From contig OZ004589.1 of the NCBI GenBank assembly GCA_963924555.1, positions 1,364,001 to 1,428,000 on the forward strand: DNA of 64,000 nt. Direction: 5' to 3'. A model generated the notes under the pieces. That model worked only from the letters and a program-made list of their open reading frames with translations, searched no databases and was not told the DNA's origin. Of this stretch, positions 29,158 to 41,120 are shown one piece after another. This stretch comes from Crambe crambe (lineage: Eukaryota > Porifera > Demospongiae > Poecilosclerida > Crambeidae). Every line of letters starts with the position of its first letter. Position 1 is the stretch's first letter. Made by a program: the position numbers and the translations under genes.

Positions 29158-31888
29158 TTAGTTGTAGTCATTAGTGGTCCTGACAAAATGCTTGTCCACG
29201 ACTTCATTATATTTAGGTGGCTCCTGTGCTTGGGTGGAAGGGGTTATAGTCTCGTACATGACGTTAGCTGTGGTGTCATACGGATCTTCCATCCTATGAC
29301 CATTATGAGTCACATGATAGTCATATGATACATCATGTGCAGTCATCCCCTTTCCATAGAGGGCATCATTCTTTGCTATCTGGACTTTATTTGATCCATT
29401 CTGGTATGATGCTTCTTCCCTGTATTGTTAGTAAGAATAGACAAGTCTAGCCATTGCCTGCCCTCACACACCGTATACCAGGGGTACGTAGTATGAAGGA
29501 ATTGCAATCCCCTTCCCTTTTGATGACACAGTAACAAGCAGAATTCAAGTGTTCAAGCGATGGGACCATTGAGCATGCTTAGCTATTGTAACCAAGTCTT
29601 ATGTTCTATTTAGGGGGGATTCAAGCTAGGGGTTCAAACTAGCTACCTTTGAATAGAAACATCGTCACTCAATTAGAACAGTCATGGTCTGTGCTCTGAT
29701 TCACCCACAAATTAGTTAACTATGAATATGCAAGGTTATTCAGTCACAGTGCTTTGTAGGTAGATGCTGCAACTTTTCAGAAGAGACATTAAAGTAGCAG
29801 GCATCACTAGCTTTAGAAACTGAGAGCTAGCAGCCATGAGATATGCTTTTGAATATGGTCACTGTATCGATCATCATGGCTAACCAGAAGTTTTCAAAGG
29901 TCTAAAATAATTTTTTTCTGTTATTGAAAGTGGTAGGGTGCATCACCCACCATTTACTATGAACTACGGGCCTGTTAATTATTAGCCTACTGGCTAGCTT
30001 AGCCAACAACAAAGTAGTGAGTTTCTTCCTGCCATAATATACATACTAGCAACCAGGATATAGCTATGCCAAGGCTGATAACTGACTTTTGTACCATGGC
30101 CACTGGCATACTTAAAACAGCAGTTCTATAATAATTGGTCCAGTCATGCATTTATCAACCTCTCTAGGAGATTGATAAGTGATTCATCAAGATTCAAAGG
30201 TCCTCAAAATGCTATTGGTAGCCATCCATGAATTTTATTTCTTACCTCTGCTGCCCACTGTTATAGTAATGCTCCTTTCTTTTGGATCGCAAGGCACAGA
30301 CCACAATGAAAATGATGAGGACCACACCCACTATGATCAATGCTATTCCCCCCACTGCCCCTCCAATTATAGGAGCTAATGCAATGGGTGCTGGAGATGT
30401 CGAGCCACCTTGCCCAACTCCTTGGCCGCTATTTGGATTTTCATTAGTGGCCTCATTGTTGGAAGAACCAGCCATGGTAGTATCAGTGACTATTGCAGGA
30501 GTGGAAGTGGAGGCAACCATGGTAGTGGGAGTGGAGGTGGAGGTATCCATGGTAGTGGGAGTGGAAGTGGAAGTAACCATGGTAATGGGAGTGGTAATTG
30601 GACCTAAATAGTAAATGGAGTTTGTATTAACCTAATGTCAACCTGGATCCTTGTTGAAGTATTGCTTTCAGTGGGACACAGAAAAGGCGTCTCTAAAATA
30701 ATAGTTATAGATTTGAGCAATAGAGTAAAAGGGCTTGTCTTGCTATACTGGCTTCTAGCCAAATGGTACTTTGTCTACAATGTAGTGTATGATGCTTTAG
30801 CTATGGACTGAGATACTTGTCAAAAGGCAGTTTCCCCCAAAGAAGTTAGGACTGCACTGGACACTGAAACGAGCCTCCAGTCTTCCATTCCCAAAAATGC
30901 CAGTTTGTGTCACAGTTACTGCAGGAGACCCAGGGGAGAGGGACATCTCAAAGTAGATGTGATCCACCATGTCATCAGAATTGGCAGGATCCCGATCAGA
31001 AATGAACACATAGAACTGGAAACCCCCCTGAAAAAATAAAAATAAAAAATAAATACAGATATAATAGAAATGACACTGTGAGGATTGATCCATAAAGTGT
31101 TATATACTTTAAGGCAATGATGACTATCACTCATGTCAACAGAAGACAGACAGGGGCCGGGGGGAGTATCCTTCTATGTCTTACACAGAGTCAAAGCCAA
31201 CAATCATTCAGTGATGTCATAACTATGAGGATTCTATTAAGGAATGATTAAGGTGTTTGTTTAGAGGACACATTCTTCATATGTATGAAGGAAAAAACCA
31301 CCCGTGACACGAGTGCACTATCATTGAGCCATAGCTTAGCTACTACCATAAACACAGCTAGCTACAGCTGTACAATAATCATTTTCATGCACACACTGTC
31401 ACATGAACATATTCCTCCCAGTCACCTATGATAGCTATACATCATAAATAAATGTTATACTCACAGGCCAACCACTATCCTTGCTGTAGACCAGTGGGTT
31501 AGAAACTGAGTTCATCAGATGAGTCATTCTAGAGAAGTCTATATTATCATTTTCATCGTAAAGTCCACTCTGAAATGCCCCAAGGGGACAGAAGGTTGGA
31601 TCATTATTTCGAGCAGTGCCAGGTGGTCTCAGGCAGAAGGTGAAGATATTGTCGCAATTACAGGTGGATGATGTTATTGCTGAACAAGGTAATAATTCAC
31701 AGTTGGCTCTGTCACTGCCTTCTTTGTGTTCAGGATTAGTGTAGTGGTTCAGCATCACCTCAAATTCAAAAGTAGCAGCTGAAGACCACACCTGTTATAC
31801 AAGCATGTACATAAAAGATCTGCCTAGCTTAAGTTAGAGTTGCAGCTACCTGATTTATGAGCAGTAGGAGTGGAATTATCCCTGACAT
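29158..31888 (-). CDS. MNNL-F: MNNL membrane protein with ITAM-like / PPxY tail
   Basis: Exons: 31850-31888 (signal peptide MSGIIPLLLLINQ), 31465-31791 (MNNL part 1), 30817-31027 (MNNL part 2, partial DSL), 30246-30603 (stalk, TM), 29158-29419 (tail). They total 1197 nt, 398 aa, with closed phases. This is the most diverged array member: MNNL core CNCDNIFTFCLRPPG and CPLGAFQSG; DSL remnant FSVQCSPNFFGGNC. The stalk holds TSTSTPTTMV repeats, then a Gln/Asn/Gly segment. The TM is GGAVGGIALIIVGVVLIIF, then ALRSKRKEHY. The 87-residue single-exon tail has many tyrosines; near its end YETI and YNEV are 11 residues apart, and the second overlaps a PPKY (PPxY). D and C tails look like split or decayed forms of this exon, so F may be closest to the ancestral type-2 tail. 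Confidence 0.83.
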
Positions 31889-32248
31889 TTTGTTGTACTG
31901 TACTTCTAGTAACTTAAAATACGACCCAACCTTTTTTTATTAAAATCCAACTGAGGCACTACGCATGCGCATGTGGGGTCAAAGGTGAAAGGAACGTATG
32001 CGTGGGAAAACTGGCGCATGCGCAAACAGTGGATACCAGGCTCCCCGCCCCCCAAGAAAAGGAAAAGAGAGGCTGGGTTCGAGGCTAGCTAAGGGGTCGC
32101 TCGCCAATAAGTCATGACCCGAGAGTGAGGCTCCGCTCGCTCGCTGTAATAATATCTACATCAATGAGTCAAGACCTGAGAGTCAGCTCGTTCGCTCCGC
32201 TGTCTCCAATTCTGTGTACGTAGTCTAGTTAAGTATATCTGTGCACTG
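31889..32248. promoter_or_regulatory. Divergent promoter region with two NRF1-type palindromes
   Basis: Between MNNL-F (-) and the + strand gene at 32249, CGCATGCGCATG starts at 31962 and GCGCATGCGC lies at 32014-32023, within 75-135 bases of the MNNL-F start codon. The region is richer in CpG than its surroundings (about 31960-32220), with two near-repeats of AGTCA[A/T]GACC[C/T]GAGAGT at about 32110-32185. A bidirectional promoter is inferred from geometry. Confidence 0.45.
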
Positions 32249-32599
32249 ATGCACTGTATGTTATTGATAACTGCAGGTGTAACATTCTCTGATTTCCAAA
32301 TTTCCATCTTGTTATCTGTCATCATCACAGCTCTACTGGCCATAGTCATCTTTGTGGTGGTGCAGGTTATCATCTGCAAGTGCCATCCAAAGTTCAGACC
32401 TGGAGGGTTCAGACCTGGAGGGACAGAGACGGGAGCCTCAACAGGAGAGGAGGGGCAGGAGTATGAAGTAATGGGTGGGGATGATGGAGGTGTGGCTGTG
32501 AGAGGTGGCAATGATCCTGTGTACATGGAGGTAGGTGGAGAAGAGAAAGGTCACACCTTTGAACTGAAGGAGAATAATGCATATGGCACTCTCTCCTAA
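32249..32599 (+). CDS. Small single-pass membrane protein or last exon of a receptor gene, tyrosine-rich tail
   Basis: A 116-residue ORF. Residues ~12-45 form one long hydrophobic helix (FQISILLSVIITALLAIVIF) followed by a Cys-containing stop KCHPKFR. The rest is an acidic Gly-rich tail with YEVM, VYMEV and YGTL before the stop. This looks like the TM plus cytoplasmic part of a cell-surface receptor. A CTGCAG acceptor-like site just inside the ORF (about 32273-32278) means it may be a terminal exon whose upstream exons are lost or unrecognised; a self-standing gene starting at ATG 32249 is equally possible. It is head-to-head with MNNL-F. Confidence 0.5.
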   Translation: MHCMLLITAGVTFSDFQISILLSVIITALLAIVIFVVVQVIICKCHPKFRPGGFRPGGTETGASTGEEGQEYEVMGGDDGGVAVRGGNDPVYMEVGGEEKGHTFELKENNAYGTLS

Positions 32600-33081
32600 A
32601 TATTATACATAATTACATAAACTGGGTGTGTGTGAATGAAATCATTGTGTTCATAGCTTTAGTTAAATATTTCATGTATTATGATGTGATTGTAGCTAGC
32701 TATAATGAAAAAAATGTTGCAATGGGGGAATCCGTGCCATCCCTACTTAGAGAGTACTATCGTACTCTACTCAGCTGTCTCTAGCTCTAGATAATGTGCT
32801 TGCTAGATCACAGACTACTCTATTAACTTGGGGATTTTAAATTCACCGATCCATCTACAGGTATAGACTCTACTTCAGATTCATCTGCATCCTCAACCTC
32901 CAAGAACTCAACATTTCAAACGTTGACTTTCTGATAAATAATCATTGGGCTACTATGCTATTGGAGAACTATACACACTCCAGAAACATCTGTCCCTGCA
33001 TACACATAGAAGAATGAACTCTTGCATTTATGTGTATCTTTTGACCCAATAGCTAGTGCTACAAGCTAAATAAAAAGGAGG

Positions 33082-33162
33082 CCCTACATCACTGCCTCCC
33101 ACCAAGCTGCTTTAATTGTTCATGTCAAAAGTGTTCTGCTTGGTTTAGGCAGTGATGTAGGG
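33082..33162. repeat. Short hairpin MITE with CCCTACATCACTGCC arms
   Basis: Inverted arms CCCTACATCACTGCC (left) and GGCAGTGATGTAGGG (right), plus ACCAAGC / GCTTGGT, enclose a ~28-bp loop. The terminal TAGGG/CCCTA motif recalls the larger palindromic elements at 60-63 kb. Confidence 0.7.
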
Positions 33163-33713
33163 ATTATTATTGAAGGCAGCATAATTTTGATAGATGTTTG
33201 TTCACAGAAACTGCTATAGGTAAAAGTACAGACTAACCCTACATGGCCTTTTTTTGCCTTCGCTTGTTTGTTTACTTTTTATATGACCTTCACTTAGTGT
33301 ATATCAACTCATGTTTTAGGGCTAGGGTTAGGGGGGCTAGGGCTAGGGTTTTCTTTAGGGTGACTTTACTTAGTCAGTTTACTTAAATGTATCGTTTTAG
33401 CTTAAAATGGCTAACATAGCTAGTATCGAAGTCGCTCGCTATGAGCGATTACTTTGGAGGAAAGCTATGTGGATAACGATGGTAAAAGCACATTATGTGG
33501 TTATAACTGTACAAGTTGATATGAATTTGATTGTCGTATGTGAAAGGATCATGACGTTACAGCCTGCTAAAAAGATGAATCTGATGATGATGATGATGAT
33601 GAACGAATCATAAATTTAGACGGCGGCTGGTGCCGATTGTTGACACTGTTCTGGAAGAGTTTGAGCGGATATACATATCATCGATCATCTTCTGCATTGT
33701 TTTCCAGATGTAT
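33163..33713. other. Gene-free stretch with degenerate GGGCTA repeats
   Basis: It holds a short run of TAGGGCTAGGG/TAGGGTTAGGG units (about 33317-33352), similar to runs in first introns of MNNL-D (24637-24660) and MNNL-E (27995-28035). A GAT run encoding Met/Asp ends the ORF at 33407-33613, which has no other coding signs. Confidence 0.5.
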
Positions 33714-33992
33714 ATGGGGTGCCGTTTGCTGTTTGTCTCAAAATTCAGTCGAGAAGGAATTTACACAGGCGGTGGACATTTATCAACACAGGGGATGGGC
33801 ATTTACTAAATCTCAACCATGCTCATAAATGTCCACCCCCTATGTGAGTATATGGTTGAGATTTAGTAAATTCCCACCCCCTGTGTGTGAGCATGGTTGA
33901 AATTTAGTAAATGTCCATCCCCTGTGTTGATAAATGTCCACCGCCTGTGTAAATTCCTTCTTGACTGAATTATGAGACAAACGGCACCCCAT
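33714..33992. repeat. Foldback element, about 280 bp
   Basis: Arms ATGGGGTGCCGTTTG and its complement CAAACGGCACCCCAT bound a long imperfect palindrome. Within it TTTAGTAAAT and GTCCACC[G/C]CCTGTGT motifs are further repeated. Arms differ at several bases. No protein is encoded; the paired ORFs on both strands arise from the palindrome. Confidence 0.8.
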
Positions 33993-34739
33993 AGATGTAA
34001 GCAGTTTAGTTGAGCCTGCATGTAGCAAGAATAGAAGAGATACAGAGAGTACATGACTACGCATGCACAACTAATAATAAGCACTAAAAACAGCATCATT
34101 ATTGTGGAAACAAGCTGAAAAACCACAAGAAGGTTAGGAATGCAACTTTGGCACATGAGCCATACAATTAAGCAGGAAAAGTAAATAATTCATTCAATTG
34201 TATGTACGTAGCTATAATAGCTAGTATAGGTAGCACTCTTGCAGAATATGTATCAACACTGCAAAAACGAAATTGTTATTTTAAAAAACCCAGCTATATA
34301 TAATACTTACGTGAGACTAATCATTTGAAATGTGTCAAAATGACATTAGCTATATTTTTGTGAACATAAAAAACTGCAGGGTTGTTTCGACAATGATTAG
34401 TCTCACCTAACAGGTAGGTTTATCAAAGTAACAATATTTGCAGTGAAGTGTACCTGATGGTGATGAGGCATTCCTGAATGCATTTGGAGATTCTTGTAAG
34501 GAGCACACCTGTCTTCTGGGACTCAAGTGGAGGATATGACAAGTGGAAATTCATATAAAACAGGAATGATGCACATTGATACACTCTCTTTAATTTTTAT
34601 ATTAGCTATACACACTCTGTGTTAAAAAAAACAACAAAAAACTGAACAAAAACAAAAGGCAGTAGAGGCCAAGTTCATGACTACAATTCACAAATTTTAT
34701 TGCTACACGTAGCTAGGTGGTTAATTAGGGTTTGATTTT
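33993..34739. other. Spacer containing a scar of families H and G
   Basis: 34,450-34,500 carries an H-derived piece (GTACCTGATGGTGATGAGGC), and 34,530-34,640 is the common 3' flank of G genes (GGAAATTCATATAAAACAGG), also seen at 37.0, 49.3, 55.0 and 56.1 kb. A short hairpin TTAGTCTCAC / GTGAGACTAA spans 34,312-34,406. Confidence 0.55.
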
Positions 34740-35672
34740 TCATGACTTCACCGAGTCCTCTAGTAGAGGCTCATGCAATTCTATTACTGTTTCTGTGACA
34801 GTCTTAACTGAGTCTGTAGATGTGCCAGTAGCAAGCATTTCACTTTTAGAATCTGTTGTTGTAGTCCTTACATTTTGCAGGTAATCAACTACTTTGGTTT
34901 TAATTTTCATCCATCTTTCAGGGTTAGTTATGTAGAGACGGTGGAACTGGTAGAGAATAGTGCCAATCATAGTGATATGATGATGGCTAGAAGACTTTTG
35001 TTAGTGTCAATTGAATGAGAACACAATGTAGAGGGCACAGCGAACTAGCAAGAGGAATCCAGTCCAGTAATAAGTGTTTTTCTTGTATGGGGCATAATAG
35101 GAGTCCAGTAGTGGCTTCATCCTCTTCATTAAAAGGTTGCATTTTTTATGTGACACTCGATAAAGACAAGGTCCTGTCAAAAGATGGATGGTGTAGGGAA
35201 GGAACAGCAAAACAAGTATGAATGATGTGATTGTTGACAGAGCAAGATGTTTGGACTGTAAGTAGAGGACATTGGCATCTTTCAGCCACACATAGACATT
35301 CTTGTACCCTTGAGGGTAATCTAACTTGGCAAAGGAAAATGTTTCAATGATGATCTTGAGGACTTTAGTGTAGGACATGAGGATGAGAGTAGCTAGAACG
35401 GCTATTGGGTTCCTCCCTATTAATTTAGATATGGTGATTGAATATCTGCTGCTGATGATAATCAATCTGATCAAGATCCACACGTAGAGAGGAAAGGCAA
35501 ACTGAAGCCAAGTTTGTGTGTATGCATTAAGACCAGGAATGAAACAGGTCTCAAATCCAAGGTCAAGGTTCAACAGGCTATAAATACTGTCAAGATATTG
35601 ATCTCATTAGACGGGGAAAATATTATTTTATTTGCCTGAACGAAGTTAGCATAGAGTATGAACAAGATCATT
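34740..35672 (-). pseudogene. G0: internally deleted copy of family G (membrane part only)
   Basis: It encodes the last membrane segments and tail (ILYQFHRLYITNPERWMK, then EPLLEDSVKS) and the upstream segments (WLQFAFPLYVWILI, TFSFAKLDYPQGYKNVYVWL). About 190 nt encoding two membrane helices are missing near 34971, a further small deletion follows at about 35010, and a frame change lies near 35574. The whole ectodomain is absent: the coding homology stops at about 35668 and joins straight to family G 5' flank (GATCATTTCAATCCAGACC). A large internal deletion explains it. Confidence 0.8.
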
Positions 35673-35875
35673 TCAATCCAGACCCGCAGCTCGATCAATT
35701 TCTCACTCCTTTTATTCCTTTTACTCTTAAATTTCCCAAAAGCTGTATTTTTGATATTTTAGCTACAGATAGTTTGGTAGCATCTCATACAATAGCTAGT
35801 TATTGCAGAGTTTATTAGACATCTATTCAACAAAGTGTGGGGAATCAATTGTTTTCACTTGATGCATAGATAACA

Positions 35876-36012
35876 CTCATTCACTCATTCCTGGTCAATT
35901 GTCTCATTTACTCATTCCTGGTCAATTGTTTCTCATTTACTCATTCCTGATCAATTGTCTCATTCATTCATTCCTGGGTCCATTGTTTCTCATTCACTCA
36001 TTCCTGGTCAAT
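35876..36012. repeat. Minisatellite upstream of G0
   Basis: About five tandem units of roughly 26-29 bp with core CTCATTCCTGGTCAATTG. One or two units of the same sequence occur in the G1 upstream region (about 41,360-41,380 and 41,530-41,545), so it expanded from family G 5' flank. Confidence 0.8.
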
Positions 36013-36311
36013 AACATGTTTTTCGTTATTATTTTTGGCTAAAGAGTTCTTAGCAACAACTTAATAGTATTATTATAAACTTAAAGGAGTGATGAATCAT
36101 TCTGTATGAAAAACTGAATTCTCCCAAATCAGTGAACATGCTGTGGAGTGATGTATGATTTTAGTTAGTAGCAAGTTAAAACTTGATGAAGGACAGTCGA
36201 GTAATTTCTGTAGAGCTAAAATTTACTACAATATTGACATTCTGGGGATATTAAAAAAAAGAATATTTGTACAAAATTACACACTTAATTATTTTCATCT
36301 GTTTGTTTGGT

Positions 36312-36925
36312 TTATTGAATGTACAATTGGATCATCTCAATTGGAGTGTCTTCATTGGCACGACCTCATTGCATATCCTCATTTCAACATCATCAATGGT
36401 GTTCTGAGGTAGTTCCTTATAGAACCATGGTGGGTTGTTGAGTGAGCAGCATGTATCTTGGGGCCCACAACCAGCTCCATCCTACAGGGATAGAAAATAA
36501 CTTGATATCAGTTCGTACTTCCTGTATCACAGAAATAGTCATTGCCCACAAATGCTGGAGGATGAGCTGCATTACTTGCTAAGTTTTGTTAGTGCATGGA
36601 CAATTCAAATGAGGATGACTGCCAATTTCATCAATGGCTGCTGCAAAAGTCCAGATATGTCGTTTGGGTTACCATGAGTGAGACCAATACCATCTACATA
36701 GTTGAAGCAATATCAAGTGTACCTGATGGTGCAAGGCATTCCTAAATGCATTTGGAGATTCTTGTAAGGGGCATGTAGTGGCTTGATCCTCTTCAAGAGG
36801 AATATACATCTATTGTGTGATGCTTGATTTTGACAAGGACCTGTTAAGTGTATAGCTAGGGAAGGAAGAGCAGAGCAGTATACCAATGAAGTGACCACGG
36901 ACAGAGTGAGATATTCAGGGTGTTA
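36312..36925 (-). pseudogene. Chimeric fragment: H C-terminus joined to a piece of G
   Basis: From the low end it carries the H C-terminal coding region (complement of IEMIQLYIQ-type end, through the CC and WFYKELPQ region) with several indels. It then joins at about 36765 (GCATTTGGAGATTCTTGT) to a G segment (RIKPL..APYK area, GPC near 36835). The same junction recurs at 54.7 and 55.8 kb. Not functional. Confidence 0.75.
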
Positions 36926-37254
36926 GCTATCCATGATGTTAATAGCTAGCTAATAATATCGTCATCAAAAAATTGGTGTACACCTATCTTCTGGGACTCA
37001 AGTGGAGGATATGACAAGCAGAAATTCATGTAAAACAGGAATGATGCACATTGATACACTCTCTTTGATTTTAACAATATTAGCTATACACACTCTGTGT
37101 TAAAAAAAAAAGAAGAAGAATAAAAACAAAAAAACAATGAAAAACAATGACAGTAGCTAGAGGCTATGCAAGTTAATAGTGACTACAATTCACAGATTTT
37201 AATTGCCAGCTACAGTAGGTAGGTAGGTAATAATAATATGAACGGTCTGATTTT

Positions 37255-40200
37255 TCATGACTTCACTGAGTCCTCTAGTAGAGGCTCACGCAATTCTATG
37301 ACTGTTTCTGTGACAGTCTTAACTGAATCTGTAGATCCGCCAGTAGCAAGCATTTTACTTTCAGAATCTGTTGTTGTAATCCTCACGTTTTGCAGGTAAT
37401 CAACTACTTTATTTTTAATTTTCATCCATCTTTCAGGGTTAGTGATGTAGAGACAGTGGAACTGGTAGAGAATAGTGCCAATCATAGTGATAAACACTAT
37501 TCCAATTAGCGTATAAATAAGTCCTCTTGATTCATCGTCAGTTAGAGAAGCAGCACTGGCTGACAGTAGTATGAGATTTAAGTACACTGAACTTTCAATA
37601 ACATTGATATAAAAGTTTTCATAAATTCCTCTTGGATACCAAAAGATGAATTCCATCAGTGTGAATGTGATGATGATGGCTAGAAGACTTTTATTAATGT
37701 CCCCAAGGGAATTGAATGAGAACACAATGTAGAGGACACAGCGAACCAGCAAGAGGAATCCAGTCCAGTAACGAGTGTTTTTCTTGTATGGGGCATAATA
37801 GGAGTCCAGTAGTTGTTTGATTCTCTTAATAAAAAAGTTGCATTTTTATGTGACACTCGATAAAGACAAGGTCCTGTCAAAAGAAGGATGGTGTAGGGAA
37901 GGAACAGCAAAACAAGTATGAATGATGTAATTGTTGACAGAGCGAGATGCTTGGACTGTAAGTAGGGGACATTGGCATCTTTCAGCCACACGTAGACATT
38001 CTGAAACCCTTGAGGGTAATCCAACTTGGCAAAGGAGAACGTTTCAATGATGATCTTGAGGATTTTGTTGTAGGACATGAGGATGAGAGTAGCTAGGACT
38101 GCAATTGGGTTGGTCCCTATTAATTTAGATATGGTGATCGAATATCTGCTGCTGATGATAATCAATCCGATTAAGATCCACACATAGAGAGGAAAGGCAA
38201 ACTGAAGCCAAGTCTGTGTGTATGCATCAAGACCAGGAATGAAACAGGTCTGGAATCCGAGGTCAAGGTTCAACCAGGCTATAAATACTGTCAAGATATT
38301 GATCTCATTAGATGGGAAAAATATTATTTTATTTGCCTGAACAAAGTTAGCGTAGAGTATGAAACTGTTGATCCAACCAGTGGCTACTGTCAGCTTCAGA
38401 CAAGACAAGAAGATAACCAGAGCTATGCCAGCTACTGCAAATGGTATGAGTAGAGCTAGATAGTGATGAGAACAGACATCACATCGTGAACCTCCAAGCA
38501 AAAGACTATAGTTAATGGCACATGCTCCACAGAGCACTCCAATACGGTTATGTTCACACTGTATATCCAAGTTGTCAAGAGTGATATCGATAGTTTTATT
38601 GATGCAATAGCTAGTGGGACATGAGTGATATAGAATTAAGCCTTCATAGGAGTGGTTTATATACAAAGTGCTCATCCAAAACTTAGAACTACCTTCTCTT
38701 GTTATGGTAATGTCTTCCCCTATCATGCAGTTAGCATTGTATGCCTGTAATCTCTCCTCGCACACACATTGTTCACCTTCTTGAGTGAATGCATCGGGAC
38801 AGGGTAGAAGTATCACATCAATGATCATTCTAGCTGTACCAGCATTGCGACAAGGCCCATCGGAATAAAGTATCAGACTTGTCTGATTTTCTTTAGAATA
38901 GATACTGTAGGTAAGATTTGAGCAGTGGTGAGGAATGTTCTGCTGACTTTGTTGATTATCTTTCAGTCTTGCCTCCGGGTTAGTAAATGCTGTTACTATT
39001 GTGGGAACGATGCTGTTATTTTGACCAATAGCTCGAATATTCAGGGTAAAATTTTCACCTCTGTGTATTGATGTCGATATCTCTCGTGTGCATTCATCAA
39101 ATATGTGAGTTTCTGTACATAAACATAGCTGGTATGGTTTTGATGCCACCCTGTTTGTCAAATTAGTACTGTTTCTTGAGTCAGCTCTTTTTATCTGTAT
39201 CATTTCCTGAAGGAGGAACTTTTTTGTTTCAATAACATTTAATTTAATCCTACACCTATCCAATGAACCTCCATATAGAAAGCTTCCATCTTTATCAGCA
39301 GAGTCCTCAGTTGAATAAATCATTGTAAGCTCTCCTTCATTACTGCGCCAATATTGTAATTCATTTGGCTCCAACTGCAGAAAACAATATAGTAATTCAT
39401 TTGATTGCTCTTCATCAATGTATCCATTTACATATCTGATTTCACATTCATCAGCTGTGACATCATCTTGATAATATATTGCACCTCCATAATCAGAGGC
39501 AATATTATACAGTGTTTCAAGAGTTGTGCATGGTTTGAACATCAAAGATGTGTCCTTAAAACTCATAGCACCTCCATTTTTGGCTGAATTGAATGAAAAA
39601 CTCACATTACCTTCCATGCTTATCTCTGTTCTCACTGTAAACAGTGCTCCACCATCAGATCCATTAATAGCTGTATTATTGGTGAATATGGTGGTTCCAG
39701 CAAATGATATTTTTCCATAATATGAGTAGATTGCACCACCATCATAACCATTGTTATTATGAAATAGGGTGTAACCTTTGAATGATAGAAAGGAATCCTC
39801 TTGGATTACTATTCCACTGTCATTAGATGATGATATGTTAGTATGTCCATTAAATGTCACAGTACTGTGATATGAGATAAATAATGCACGATAATTTCTC
39901 AAGAACACATTTACTCCTGAAAAATTGACTGAACCTTTCACTATCCGGATAGCATTTCCATAATTATTTGTAAAATTTGCTGATATCGATGTTTTCTGAG
40001 TTTGTTTAATTTTTTTTCTGTCAATGCATGTATCTGTTGCCTCATTAGCATCATATGAATACTTCATGTGAATCCCCTCGATGTTATCTTCGAATTTAAT
40101 GCTATCCCCTTCAATCAGAGCATAGAAACATTCCAAGTATATTGCTCCATTACCTGCTCTGTTTCTGATGAAATGTGCAACGCCAGATATGGCAAGCTCC

Positions 40201-41120
40201 CCAGCATAAACACTTATGGCTCCTCCATATCCTTCTCCCGATGAACAATCATTCTGACCAAAATAATTGTTTCCTGTTAAGTTCACTGTACACTTAATGC
40301 AGTATATAGCCCCACCATATGCTGAACAAAGGAAATAAATCTCATCTTGTTTTAGCATCAAAGTACAATCTTCAACTCTTTCTTCATAATATTGACATAG
40401 GTAAGAAGAACCATTATTGCCTGTAAGTTCTTTTGTACATGGAATCTGAAGTTCTTGATCATTACAATAGTTATTTGAAAAATTATTCATCGTTGTCCCA
40501 TTTAAGACTAAGGAGCTCTCTGATGCATAAATGGCACCTCCATGAAATGCTCCATTTCTGGTAAAGTTAGTTCCAATAAGAGTCAAGTGAGTATGAAGCA
40601 CAGCAAAGATGGCTCCTCCTACATCCTTTATGTTTACATTATCTTCAAAGAGGCAGTTCATAATCGTGATATTGGAAGAATAGGAGGATAGTGCTGCTGA
40701 AGCACTGGGTTCAGAACTTTGAAAAATTGAGTTGGAAATCTGTATATTGCTGTGATCGAAAGTCAAAATGGATTCATTTTCATTACTTCTCATGAATGTC
40801 AGTCCTGCAATACTTAAGTAAGTGGCATTGAATAATGAGATATATCCTGAAGATAAGATGCTTGCACTGGAGCCATTTCCTATTAGGGATAAGTTAGAGA
40901 TATCAGTGAGTTCCAATGGAGTTAACAGGCTATGGTTGCCCTCAAGAAACACAAATATCGCTCCTGTGGTGAAATATCTGTTCTTCTGTGCTATGTACTG
41001 CTCTAAAGTAAGACCATCAGGACGGTGAGAATCATTTGATGTCACATAGCGGATATCTTGTATGGAGCCACTCAATTCTAGCATATGGAAGAGCACAAGA
41101 AGAGTTGCTAATGAAGCCAT
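37255..41120 (-). CDS. G1: Pmp-like beta-helix, multi-pass membrane protein (one frameshift)
   Basis: A large single exon. The main frame runs 41120-37680 (1146 aa); the true C-terminus continues in another frame at 37752-37255. Layout: signal peptide (MASLATLLVLFHMLELSGS), a long ectodomain with repeated GGAI and FxxN motifs (DVGGAIFAV, FHGGAIYAS, YGGAISVYAG, YDGGAIYSYY, DGGALFTV, KNGGAMSF), which is the Chlamydia Pmp / right-handed beta-helix signature, a Cys-rich module (CPDAFTQEGEQCVCEE, GVLCGACAINYSLLLGGSRC), then about 8-9 membrane helices. A conserved LLDSYYAPYKKNTRYWTG loop is seen in the intact paralogues. Compared with G0/G4, G1 has 5 instead of 6 T in a run at about 37841-37845, shifting the frame within the last third of the membrane domain. 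It is either a pseudogene, a natural variant or an assembly error. Function unknown; adhesion or sensing is inference. Confidence 0.75.

Noticed and set aside
9648-31888. Calling the MNNL array Delta or Jagged orthologues
   Set aside because: Only MNNL and the start of DSL are present; without EGF repeats and the rest of DSL the orthologue name would mislead.
33637-34156. ORFs on both strands sharing AVDIYQHRGW
   Set aside because: Both arise from the two arms of one palindrome (33714-33992); no independent coding support.
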